From JAUHWL01 sp964416385 (GTDB lineage Bacteria > Bacteroidota > Bacteroidia > Flavobacteriales > Schleiferiaceae): a stretch of 15,584 bases of DNA. Positions 1 to 7,155 of the stretch are shown one piece after another; positions within the stretch are counted from its first letter, which is position 1, and each line of letters opens with the position of its first letter. Below the pieces are notes generated by a model that saw nothing but the letters and a program-made list of their open reading frames with translations, did no database searches and was not told the DNA's origin. The stretch covers positions 1 to 15,584 of the forward strand of contig CAYQDW010000059.1 in NCBI GenBank assembly GCA_964416385.1, given 5' to 3'. The translations under genes and the position numbers were made by a program.

Positions 1-22
1 AAAGTGGTGGTGTGGTAAGCAT
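1..22 (-). CDS. Possible 5' end of a gene running off the left edge
   Basis: On the minus strand an ATG at 22-20 lies 31 bp beyond the stop of the heme A synthase gene. It opens a frame (M-L-T-T-P-P-P-L) that leaves the window. Too little is visible to identify it. In Bacteroidota a heme A synthase gene is often followed by heme O synthase (cyoE/ctaB) and cytochrome oxidase subunit genes, so one of these is a reasonable guess from context only. The AT-rich leader with a GGAA about ten bases before the ATG is compatible with a start. Confidence 0.3.
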
Positions 23-53
23 GTTTTTATTCCGTTTTAACACAATCACGGCA

Positions 54-1100
54 CTACGAAACGATACGGGTACCATTGAGCTCTGATTTGGGCTTGGCTT
101 CAATGAGCTTGGTTCGCATAATTGCCCATGAAAGCAGCGCAAACGAACCGGTGCTTAACATAAGGTGCACGGGCTGTAAAAATGCGGGTACGTTAATGTA
201 ATACATCACCGCGCCTACCACTGCCTCCAGCAAAATGAACAAAAAGGCAAACCCTACGCTGTGTACGGCATACTCATTTCGCCAGTTGCGCCAAAACAGC
301 CAGGCCAGCAAAGCCACCAATAGCAATGAAGCAGACCGATGAATAAGCACCCGAGAATCTAACAAGCCAATCCACAAGCTGCGGTCTGACTGTTGTAATG
401 CGATTTCATCTATTTGTTCCCGTACCTGCGTACCCAAAAAGATCTGCACAGCCAGCAAAGCCAAACTTATTACCAATAAAATGCGGAAAGACTTTCTAAC
501 CTCCTTCTTCATTAAATCGCCAGAACGCGAAATGATAACGGTTAGCAGCAACACAATACCCAGGCTGCCAAACATGTGTTTGGTAATTGCATTGGGTACC
601 AGGTTGCCATCTACAACAAGCTTACCCAACCAGGCCTCATAACCCAGCAAGAACAACGTACCGGCAGAAAGCACCATCAGCCATTTATCTTGCCTAAAAG
701 CGAAGATTGAAAAAATGAACATGGCCAGAATGGGTAACCCGCTAAAAGCACCTATAAGCCTGTTTATGTACTCAATCCAGGTATGCTTTGCATTAAAAAC
801 GGCATAGTCATGTTTGGTGTAAAGCTCCCAATTGGTCTCATCAAATGCCTCTCCAGTTGTAAAGTTTTTGGTAGCCGAGTACAATGCTTCGTCATGAAGA
901 ATCATCTGTCCTTCTTGAAAATGTTTGTTTGGCTCCCAAAGAACTTGCTGTTCATGGGTTGGCGGAATGAGATGACCGAAGCATTTTGGCCAATCCGGAC
1001 AACCCATACCGCTGCCTGTTGTGCGCACAACAGCGCCTGCCAGAATAACCAAAAAGATTACGGCAAGAGAAATTTTAGCTAATCGGTTTACGATCCTCAT
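54..1100 (-). CDS. ctaA: Heme A synthase (COX15/CtaA family) with a CBM-like periplasmic insert
   Basis: Integral membrane enzyme that oxidises the C8 methyl of heme O to the formyl of heme A, the cofactor of aa3-type cytochrome oxidases. The 348-residue protein begins with a membrane helix (about 10-27) followed by the family signature VRTTGSGMGCPDWPKC, with the paired loop cysteines C34 and C40. Further helices follow, and conserved histidines lie at H175 (TKHMFG), H254 (IHR) and H312 (PVHL). Two things are odd. Residues about 52-96, in the first outward-facing loop, resemble a CBM5/12-type carbohydrate-binding module (W55, F61, G64, Y74, A76, G83, W91). The first helix-pair histidine, expected in an E-Y-x-H-R motif, is an asparagine here (E110-Y-I-N113-R114). 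Seven bp separate it from the upstream HMA lipoprotein gene, so the two are probably co-transcribed. Identification is firm; the insert assignment is inference. Confidence 0.93.
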   Translation of the reverse strand: MRIVNRLAKISLAVIFLVILAGAVVRTTGSGMGCPDWPKCFGHLIPPTHEQQVLWEPNKHFQEGQMILHDEALYSATKNFTTGEAFDETNWELYTKHDYAVFNAKHTWIEYINRLIGAFSGLPILAMFIFSIFAFRQDKWLMVLSAGTLFLLGYEAWLGKLVVDGNLVPNAITKHMFGSLGIVLLLTVIISRSGDLMKKEVRKSFRILLVISLALLAVQIFLGTQVREQIDEIALQQSDRSLWIGLLDSRVLIHRSASLLLVALLAWLFWRNWRNEYAVHSVGFAFLFILLEAVVGAVMYYINVPAFLQPVHLMLSTGSFALLSWAIMRTKLIEAKPKSELNGTRIVS

Positions 1101-1107
1101 TAACTTG

Positions 1108-1506
1108 TTATTCAGCAGCCGGTTGGGCTGGCTCCTCAGAAGACTCTTGAGGCGTTGTGCTTTCTACATGCTTGCGGGCTGTGTATGCATGGTTAGCAAC
1201 CTCACCAACCTCAGCTATTAATTGATCTTCTGTTATAACCGTGTTGTCGAACTCAATTACTGCTATGGCCTTTTCAAAATCTACAGCACATTTAGCAACG
1301 CCTTGAGTCTTGCTTAGGTGTTTTTCTATCGCGGCTTTACAGCCCATTTCGCACGTCATGCCCTCTATATCAAGGGTTGTGGTAGCATTGGGAACTACGG
1401 CTGCTGCAACCGTTTGTTCTGCCTGTGTTTCGGTAACCTCTTGTTGTGAACACGCGCTTGCGAACAACATAAAAAGGCCAATAGTAAGTGTATAAAAGGA
1501 TTTCAT
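1108..1506 (-). CDS. Lipoprotein with heavy-metal-associated (HMA) domain
   Basis: A 132-residue exported protein. Residues 1-18 form a hydrophobic signal ending in the lipobox-like FASAC, so C19 is probably lipidated and the protein anchored on the periplasmic side. Residues about 43-105 form an HMA ferredoxin-like fold with the motif G49-M50-T51-C52. The metal site reads C52-E-M-G-C56, a CxxxC rather than the classical CxxC, with M50 and M54 nearby; C73 is a third cysteine. The remainder is a low-complexity E/P/A tail. HMA domains bind Cu(I) or other soft metals. Because the gene directly precedes heme A synthase, a role in delivering or sensing copper for cytochrome oxidase assembly is plausible but inferred. 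The start is the only one giving a signal sequence, and it lies about 18 nt downstream of the predicted transcription start. Confidence 0.85.
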   Translation of the reverse strand: MKSFYTLTIGLFMLFASACSQQEVTETQAEQTVAAAVVPNATTTLDIEGMTCEMGCKAAIEKHLSKTQGVAKCAVDFEKAIAVIEFDNTVITEDQLIAEVGEVANHAYTARKHVESTTPQESSEEPAQPAAE

Positions 1507-1530
1507 TAGAATATTTATTTAAGAAGGCAA

Positions 1531-1560
1531 CAAAAATACAATGGATAAAGAGGTTGGCAA
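1531..1560 (-). promoter_or_regulatory. Bacteroidota-type promoter for the HMA lipoprotein-ctaA operon
   Basis: On the minus strand, TATTTTTG (1538-1531) matches the TAnnTTTG -7 element exactly. A TTG (1560-1558) lies 19 bp upstream, which suits the -33 element of the primary Bacteroidota sigma factor. Predicted transcription starts near 1524, about 18 nt before the ATG at 1506. It overlaps the divergent promoter for the EamA gene. Confidence 0.6.
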
Positions 1561-1561
1561 T

Positions 1562-1569
1562 TACATTTG
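1562..1569 (+). promoter_or_regulatory. -7 promoter element for the EamA transporter gene
   Basis: TACATTTG matches TAnnTTTG exactly and lies 20 bp upstream of the ATG at 1590, giving a very short leader. No convincing -33 TTG is seen at the right distance. The element lies two bases from the -33 TTG of the divergent promoter, so the two start sites probably compete for polymerase. Confidence 0.45.
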
Positions 1570-1589
1570 TCAACTTTCAGTAAAAGAAA

Positions 1590-2486
1590 ATGCCCACCCA
1601 CAACAAACGCCTAGCTTGGATATTTTTTGTGACACTTGCCTTAATTTGGGGAAGCTCCTTTATCATCATGAAAAGAGGTCTGCTGAGCTTTACAGCCATG
1701 CAGGTTGGGGCAATACGTATTGTTTATGCCGCTGTTTTTACATCAATAATCGGGTTTAGAACATTTAAAAAATTTAGGCGTGCAGACCTTTGGCCGCTTT
1801 TAGTTGTGGGCTGGCTGGGCAATGGCATACCCTACCTACTTTTTCCGCTGGCGGTGAGCCATGTAGACAGTAGCATTGTGGGCATCATCAATTCGCTGGT
1901 ACCGCTTTTTACATTAATTGTTGGCTTTTTCTGGTTTAAATTTAAACCTCTCCCTGTACAGATTGCCGGTATATTAATTGGTTTTGTTGGCGCTTTCTTT
2001 CTCATAAGGCCCGATGGCCCCTTAGACCTTTCTGGCGATTTAGGCTATGCACTTTTTGCCGTTGTTGCTACCATCTGCTATGCCATTAGCATAAACACCA
2101 TCAACTCTAAGCTTGGTCATTTAAACGCGCTCACCATCACCAACCTTTCACTGGCCATGGTTGGCCTGCCTATGGTTTTATTCTTATTCACTACAGATTT
2201 TTTAGATCGCCTTGTACAGCAGCCCCACGTGTGGGAAAGCCTGGGTTATTTGGCTATTCTTGGCATTGTAGGCTCCAGTCTTGCCATAATCATGTTCAAT
2301 TACCTTATAAAAGTGTCTAACACCATATTTAGCAGCAGCGTAACCTACGCTATTCCCATTGTTGCTATTTTATGGGGTTGGATTGATGGCGAAACTATCG
2401 GCACGAAGCACCTTATTGGTGTAGGCTGTATTCTGGCCGGTATTTATCTGGTAAATTCTACAAAACACAAAAACAGGGCGAAGTAG
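1590..2486 (+). CDS. EamA-family (DMT superfamily) inner-membrane transporter
   Basis: A 298-residue, very hydrophobic protein with the ten-helix layout of drug/metabolite transporters, built from two EamA repeats (about residues 9-140 and 150-292). The first repeat begins WIFFVTLALIWGSSFIIMKRG, where the WGSSF turn is typical of the family. Repeat ends such as AGILIGFVGAFFLIRP and GVGCILAGIYLVN are the usual final helices. EamA proteins export metabolites, amino acids or drugs, but the substrate cannot be read from sequence. The gene stands alone on the plus strand, divergent from the ctaA operon and convergent with the radical SAM gene. No hairpin terminator was found after its stop. The ATG is the first possible start after the -7 element and fits the family's N terminus. 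Confidence 0.92.
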   Translation: MPTHNKRLAWIFFVTLALIWGSSFIIMKRGLLSFTAMQVGAIRIVYAAVFTSIIGFRTFKKFRRADLWPLLVVGWLGNGIPYLLFPLAVSHVDSSIVGIINSLVPLFTLIVGFFWFKFKPLPVQIAGILIGFVGAFFLIRPDGPLDLSGDLGYALFAVVATICYAISINTINSKLGHLNALTITNLSLAMVGLPMVLFLFTTDFLDRLVQQPHVWESLGYLAILGIVGSSLAIIMFNYLIKVSNTIFSSSVTYAIPIVAILWGWIDGETIGTKHLIGVGCILAGIYLVNSTKHKNRAK

Positions 2487-2492
2487 GAACAC

Positions 2493-2541
2493 GGATTGTG
2501 GATTTGAGATTTTAGATTGCGGATTTGGGATTTGGGATTTG
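2493..2541. repeat. Seven-unit heptamer tandem repeat between convergent genes
   Basis: Exactly 49 bp divide into seven units of 7 bp: GGATTGT, GGATTTG, AGATTTT, AGATTGC, then three perfect copies of GGATTTG (2521-2541). All fit R-GATT-N-N. The array fills most of the 76 bp between the stop codons of the EamA and radical SAM genes. It has no obvious stem-loop and no convincing coding role. Confidence 0.8.
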
Positions 2542-2562
2542 TGTGATGAACGCAAAAACTTG

Positions 2563-3579
2563 CTAAAACGCTTCGCAATTTTTACATAATTCCAATTCGT
2601 GCTTTTTACCGGCATTGAGCTTTTCCAAATAAACACCTCGGCTATCTGAGGCATACACGTCAAAAATTGAGGTATTGTTAAGGTTGCCAATCACACCTTT
2701 GGCATTGAGATCATTACAGCACACGGTTACATCTCCATTTGGCAATACAACCATTTGATGCATCAAAAGCATGCAGCCAGTTTGATTAATTTTTTTTGTG
2801 GATGTTTCTTCCAATGCTACCTCACCGCCCCAGTCATGCAACCTGCGAAATTCAAAATGATCCATCAGGTCAATTATTTCTTTAAACTCCGGATGCATCC
2901 AGTCTTTTTTTAACGGCAATGGCTTTTCAACAATGGTGATGCTTTTGAGTTTTACGGGGCTATTCATTGCGGCATTCAGGCGATGAAGTGCTTTTACATT
3001 TTCATAAAAGGGCTTCCATTTGGCATTAACGCGCAGTTCTTCAAACTTTTGGGGTGTACCACCATCCAGACTGAACTGTATAACATCCAGTGCACCTGTT
3101 GCCAGAATAGCATTGGCTAGGTTTTCACGCAAGAGCATCCCATTGGTTAGTAACAATACCTTGGGGAATTTTCTTCGGGCCTTATGCGCTTCTTTTTTCG
3201 CTGCGCCAATAAGCTCAAACATTTCCAATCTCTTGGGGTGCAGCAGGGTTTCACCCCCATTGTACAAGTTGATCTGTTGAATGTTCTTGAGCCTAGAATC
3301 GCTTTTTAGTTCATCCAGAATCTGCTTTAGCAAATCTGCAGACATGTATGCTCTGGGTTTATCAAAATCTAGTGCGCAGAACTTGCAACGCAGGTTACAG
3401 GTGCTGTTAAACTCAATATTTAATTCACGGAGGCTAACATCCCGCTTGCCGGCATTGGTTTTATAGTAATGCCAATAATTTAGTTTATACCAGATTCCTT
3501 TTGACCAAACCAAAAAAGGCCAAATCACTGGTTTTCCATAAAAGGCCTTCTTTATTCTTTCGCGCAGTTCAACAAACAT
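2563..3579 (-). CDS. Radical SAM protein with a short SPASM-like C terminus
   Basis: A 338-residue protein with the radical SAM motif C61-NLR-C65-KF-C68, which holds the 4Fe-4S cluster that cleaves S-adenosylmethionine. The family GGE motif (108-110) and the strand SLDGG (170-174) follow. The C-terminal part resembles a SPASM/twitch extension: C269 before a V-L-P-N-G-D-V-T-V strand, then C287-C288, and C332-K-N-C335 three residues from the end. This has fewer cysteines than a full two-cluster SPASM domain, so one auxiliary cluster is likely. Residues 10-40 are rich in Trp/Tyr/Phe and basic residues and might contact membrane or a partner. The substrate is unknown, and no peptide precursor or sugar-biosynthesis gene lies beside it. 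It is transcribed alone, after the terminator of the M16 operon, and ends close to the convergent EamA gene. Confidence 0.88.
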   Translation of the reverse strand: MFVELRERIKKAFYGKPVIWPFLVWSKGIWYKLNYWHYYKTNAGKRDVSLRELNIEFNSTCNLRCKFCALDFDKPRAYMSADLLKQILDELKSDSRLKNIQQINLYNGGETLLHPKRLEMFELIGAAKKEAHKARRKFPKVLLLTNGMLLRENLANAILATGALDVIQFSLDGGTPQKFEELRVNAKWKPFYENVKALHRLNAAMNSPVKLKSITIVEKPLPLKKDWMHPEFKEIIDLMDHFEFRRLHDWGGEVALEETSTKKINQTGCMLLMHQMVVLPNGDVTVCCNDLNAKGVIGNLNNTSIFDVYASDSRGVYLEKLNAGKKHELELCKNCEAF

Positions 3580-3648
3580 ACAAATGGCTCATGGCGCCAA
3601 AGGTGCAATGTGCAACCGTTCAGAAATATGACAATTGTCTTTCTTGCT

Positions 3649-3682
3649 ATAAAAAGAAAGCCCGCTACACATGCAGCGGGCT
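3649..3682 (-). terminator. Rho-independent terminator of the M16 peptidase operon
   Basis: A perfect 8-bp GC-rich stem (AGCCCGCT 3659-3666 with AGCGGGCT 3675-3682) encloses an 8-nt loop. On the minus strand it is followed by a T-rich run (TTCTTTTTAT, 3658-3649). It begins 25 bp after the stop of the gene ending at 3708. Confidence 0.85.
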
Positions 3683-3707
3683 CAAATATTTAGGCTTTAG
3701 GCGTTTC

Positions 3708-5786
3708 TTATTTGAAGAGATTCATAGAAACATCTTTGTTTGTTTTAACATCCATAAGGGTAATTTTCAGCTTTTGTGGGCCAAGATCTTGTAACATCTC
3801 CTCAGGATACTTTATGCCATTAATTTCTCTGTAAGAAGAGATAATTGTGGTAAGTGTGATTGGGCCCTGAGGCGACTCCATTTCTTGGTCTTCACGAATT
3901 TTTAAACCCGAGGTAACATCATAATACTCGCGTTTTTTATCGCCGCTTGGTGTTGTTACCAAGAGTTGATATACCGCTTTGCCATCAAGAATATTTTCAC
4001 CCTCTAAAACCACGGTATAACCTTCATTTAAATAATCGAGTTCGTCAACGATAACACTGGCGCTCCTTTCTAATTCTGCCAGTTCTTCTTCATCTTCAAT
4101 TTCACTATTGCCTTGTGGGCTTTCTGCATATCCTTTACCCTTGGCATAAAGTCTTTTCTGCTTAAACATATTAGGGATTTCCTGTATCTCTACATAATAA
4201 CCGGGTACCTTTTTAGCAACGGTTACTGTAATAGGCGCAGGCAAACCAGCCATTTCTGCTTGCATGATAGTTTGTGTAGCAGTGAGCTTTTGCAGCTTAT
4301 CCACACCACCAATTGCAGTCAAATAATTATTCACCACATCTGCTGCGGTAACACCTTCTGGCATGGTTAAGAAAGATGGTGCTTCTGTTGGGTTGGCATA
4401 AATGTCGTAGTAGGCAATGCTACCGAAGCGCTCTAAAGTTGGGGCAACCTCTTGACCTTTACCAACAATGGTGATTAAGAGGTTTTCTGCTGCTATGTAT
4501 TTCTCGGCAACGCGCTTAATATCTTCTGCCGTTACGGCCTCAAGGCGCTTTAAGTAATTTTGATAATAGTCCGCCGGCAAGCCATAGCGCGCAATATTTA
4601 AAGCAAAGCCAGCGAGTGTGCCAGGTTGTTCAAGACTGCGGCCAAAGCTGCCACTTATTGAAGCTTTAGCCAGCTGCATTTCAGTTTCGGTTACGTTTCC
4701 GGTTCTGATTCTATCTAGCTCAAACAAAAATTCTTGTATGGCACTATCTGTAACTTCATTACGCACCTGTGCAAAGGCATAAAAAGAGCTTACCAACTCA
4801 TCTGTACCCCAAGAAGAATAAGCACCATAGGTATAGCCTTTGTCTTCGCGTAGGTTCATGTACAAACGGCCGCTGCTGCCACCGCCTAAAATTTGGTTCA
4901 TCACGCGTAAGGCATCAATATCGGCATCACCAGGAAGCAAAACCATAGGGTTACCAATGCGTATAACGCTTTGCACACTTGCTTGGCGATCTACAAAAGC
5001 AATTGATGTTTTTTCATTTCCGGCAGGCAGTTCATAATTAAAAGTAGGCACCTCGCCAGCTTCCCACTCGCCAAAATATTTTTTGATAAGTTTTTTAACT
5101 GACTTCACCTTCACATCGCCAATAATAGCAATGTAAGCCACATTGGGTTTAAAGTAGGTTTGGTGATAAGCTTTACAATCATCAAGTGTTATGGCGTTTA
5201 CGGTTTCTTCGGTAACCAATTCGCCATATGGATGGTTTTTACCAAAAGTGAGTGCATTGTACACGTTGCCCATAATGGCAGAAGCATCATCCTTATTAGA
5301 CTCGATGCCAGAAAGAAACTGCTCTTTAGCCTTCTCAAACTCTTCTTGTGTCATGCTGGGGTTCAAGGCCACATCTGCCATCAACTCTACCAGCTTTTCT
5401 GTGTACTTGCTTAGGCCATTAACATTTACACCTGTGGCAGAAGAACTGAGTCTAGCACCAATAAAGTCTACTTCTTTATCTAGTTCTTCTTTGGTACGGT
5501 TTACGGTACCGCGGCCAATCATATCGCCTGCCATGCTAACATAGCCAGCTTTTTCACCTTCTGCAATGGGGTCGATGTCTAAAATCAAACTCATATTTAA
5601 GCGCGGTAGTTTGTGATCTTCTACCACAAAAACCTTGAGTCCGTTTTTGAGTTGGAACATTTCATAAGCGCCAATTTCTGGTGCACGTGCCGGGCCGGCA
5701 TCCGGGCGCTTGCTTCTGTCTACCTGTGCCTGAAGGGCAACAGCTGCAAACAGGAATACATATATAGATAAGATTACTTTTTTCAT
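3708..5786 (-). CDS. Secreted M16 peptidase-family subunit without zinc site, with extra C-terminal domain
   Basis: A 692-residue protein with a signal peptide (about 1-20, cleavage after LQA). Two M16 halves span about 40-460. At the place of the HxxEH zinc motif the sequence reads S84-M-A-G87-D88, so both histidines and the glutamate are gone and the subunit should not be proteolytic. The second half keeps the R/Y pair that grips substrate (R307 in GGGSSGRLY and Y320 in GYTYG). After about residue 475 there is an extra domain of roughly 215 residues of beta-rich character, including YLTAIGGVDKLQKL and GKAVYQLLVTTPSGDKKREYYD. It looks like the LolA/LolB-type lipid-binding folds often seen as Bacteroidota outer-membrane lipoprotein-sorting domains; that match is inference. 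The gene lies 12 bp downstream of the HxxEH-bearing partner, so a two-subunit protease in the periplasm is likely. Confidence 0.9.
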   Translation of the reverse strand: MKKVILSIYVFLFAAVALQAQVDRSKRPDAGPARAPEIGAYEMFQLKNGLKVFVVEDHKLPRLNMSLILDIDPIAEGEKAGYVSMAGDMIGRGTVNRTKEELDKEVDFIGARLSSSATGVNVNGLSKYTEKLVELMADVALNPSMTQEEFEKAKEQFLSGIESNKDDASAIMGNVYNALTFGKNHPYGELVTEETVNAITLDDCKAYHQTYFKPNVAYIAIIGDVKVKSVKKLIKKYFGEWEAGEVPTFNYELPAGNEKTSIAFVDRQASVQSVIRIGNPMVLLPGDADIDALRVMNQILGGGSSGRLYMNLREDKGYTYGAYSSWGTDELVSSFYAFAQVRNEVTDSAIQEFLFELDRIRTGNVTETEMQLAKASISGSFGRSLEQPGTLAGFALNIARYGLPADYYQNYLKRLEAVTAEDIKRVAEKYIAAENLLITIVGKGQEVAPTLERFGSIAYYDIYANPTEAPSFLTMPEGVTAADVVNNYLTAIGGVDKLQKLTATQTIMQAEMAGLPAPITVTVAKKVPGYYVEIQEIPNMFKQKRLYAKGKGYAESPQGNSEIEDEEELAELERSASVIVDELDYLNEGYTVVLEGENILDGKAVYQLLVTTPSGDKKREYYDVTSGLKIREDQEMESPQGPITLTTIISSYREINGIKYPEEMLQDLGPQKLKITLMDVKTNKDVSMNLFK

Positions 5787-5798
5787 TTTGGGATGCTT

Positions 5799-7121
5799 TT
5801 ATTGGGCTGTTTGTTGAGATTTTGGCAGATAATAAAGTATTACCCTGCTATCTTTATTCAGGTATTTTTTGGCAACATTCATAATGTCTTCTCTGGTTAC
5901 ATTACGATAACGGCCTATTTCAGTATTGATCAGATTTGCATCACCATAATAAACGTGGTAGTTGGCCAAGCTTTCTGCAATACCCGCCATACTACTGTTA
6001 CTCTGCACAAACTGGCTTTCTATCTGATTTTGAATTTTCTGGAATTCCTCCTCGCTAATCAGCTCACTTTGCATGCGGGCAACTTCTTCATCCATGCTTG
6101 CTAGCAACGCAGCGGGGTCATTACCCATGTTAGCTAAGGCCAGGGTAATAAAGATACCGGCATCTTCTAACGCATACGGGAAGGCAAAAACCTGCACAGC
6201 ACTCTTTTCATTTTCTACCAAACGTTGGTTTAGGCGTGAGCTGCCTCCGCCACTTAATACTTGTGTAACCATTTGCAGTGCGTAAGCATCTGGATCATCT
6301 TGGCCAGGCATGCGGTAACCCACAAAAACGGCTGGTAATTGTATGTTGTCATAAATCGTGTCAACAAGTTCTTCGGTTAACGGTGGTTCAACTATGTTGG
6401 GCTGAATAACCTCCGCGCCGCGAGGGATATCTCCAAAATACAGGTTGATAAGTTCTTTTGCCTCTGCAACATCAATATCACCGGCAATGCTCAGCGTGGC
6501 ATTGTTGGGCACGTAGAACTTCTTGTAGAAGTCCATAAACTCAGAAAGCTGTGCAGCATTTAAGTGGGCCATGCTGCCAATAGGCACCCAGTTATACGGG
6601 TGTTCATTAAACTGACGCATGAACATTTCTGTTGCAAATGTGGCGTAAGGTTGGTTGTCCACGCGCTGGCGCTTTTCTTCTTTTACAACTTCGCGCTGCG
6701 TATCTACGCCTTCTTGCAAGATGTTAGCGTGCAACATGCGCTCACTTTCTAACCAAAGGCCAAGCGCCAATTCATTACTTGGTAAGATTTCGTAATAAAA
6801 TGTTCTGTCTTGCGAAGTGTTGGCATTTAGCGTTCCACCAGCACCGATAACATATTTATCGAACTCACCGCGTTTAATATTTTCTGTGCCCTCAAAAAGT
6901 AAGTGCTCAAAAAAGTGCGCAAAACCTGTGCGGTTGGTGTCTTCGTTTTTAGAACCCACATGGTACAATACAGTTACTGCAACTATGGGCGTACTTTTGT
7001 CTTGGTGAAGAATTACGTGCAGACCATTGTCTAGTTCAAATTCTTCAAATTTAATTTGGTTTTGTGCCTGCGCCCCAAAAACCAAGAGGCCAAACAGTAA
7101 ACCATAAATAGCTTTTTTCAT
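5799..7121 (-). CDS. Secreted M16 zinc metallopeptidase, catalytic subunit
   Basis: A 440-residue zinc peptidase with a signal peptide (MKKAIYGLLFGLLVFGAQA, about 1-19). The zinc motif is H69-F-F-E72-H73 within TGFAHFFEHLLFEGT, and the third ligand is expected at E148 or E149 in EVVKEEKRQ. The second M16 half begins near 200 and has GGGSSRLNQR with R296. The aligned tyrosine of the R/Y pair appears to be Q310, so substrate binding may depend on the partner encoded immediately downstream. An in-frame ATG seven codons earlier (7142) exists, but starting there would put polar residues (LNNSTN) before the basic n-region; MKK at 7121 gives a normal signal peptide. M16 enzymes degrade peptides and short unfolded proteins. 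The true substrate is unknown. Confidence 0.92.
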   Translation of the reverse strand: MKKAIYGLLFGLLVFGAQAQNQIKFEEFELDNGLHVILHQDKSTPIVAVTVLYHVGSKNEDTNRTGFAHFFEHLLFEGTENIKRGEFDKYVIGAGGTLNANTSQDRTFYYEILPSNELALGLWLESERMLHANILQEGVDTQREVVKEEKRQRVDNQPYATFATEMFMRQFNEHPYNWVPIGSMAHLNAAQLSEFMDFYKKFYVPNNATLSIAGDIDVAEAKELINLYFGDIPRGAEVIQPNIVEPPLTEELVDTIYDNIQLPAVFVGYRMPGQDDPDAYALQMVTQVLSGGGSSRLNQRLVENEKSAVQVFAFPYALEDAGIFITLALANMGNDPAALLASMDEEVARMQSELISEEEFQKIQNQIESQFVQSNSSMAGIAESLANYHVYYGDANLINTEIGRYRNVTREDIMNVAKKYLNKDSRVILYYLPKSQQTAQ

Positions 7122-7155
7122 GTTTGTAGAATTATTAAGCAATTTTTAAGGAAGC

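Noticed and set aside
2493..2541. Heptamer array as a CRISPR or as coding repeat
   Set aside because: Units are 7 bp with no spacers, and no flanking frame uses them.
2370..2690. 106-residue minus-strand reading frame across the heptamer array
   Set aside because: It overlaps the ends of both real genes, and its repetitive NPQS-type middle is just the heptamer repeat translated.
5191..5544. 117-residue plus-strand frame opposite the M16 gene
   Set aside because: Shadow of the minus-strand coding sequence; serine/threonine-rich composition without domain features.
3708..5786. Inactive M16 gene as a decaying pseudogene
   Set aside because: The frame is intact over 692 codons, the R/Y pair and signal peptide are kept, and the partner gene is adjacent, which fits a functional non-catalytic subunit.
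7122..7142. Earlier in-frame ATG for the catalytic M16 gene
   Set aside because: It would put LNNSTN ahead of MKKAIYGLL and spoil a normal signal peptide; the ATG at 7121 is preferred.
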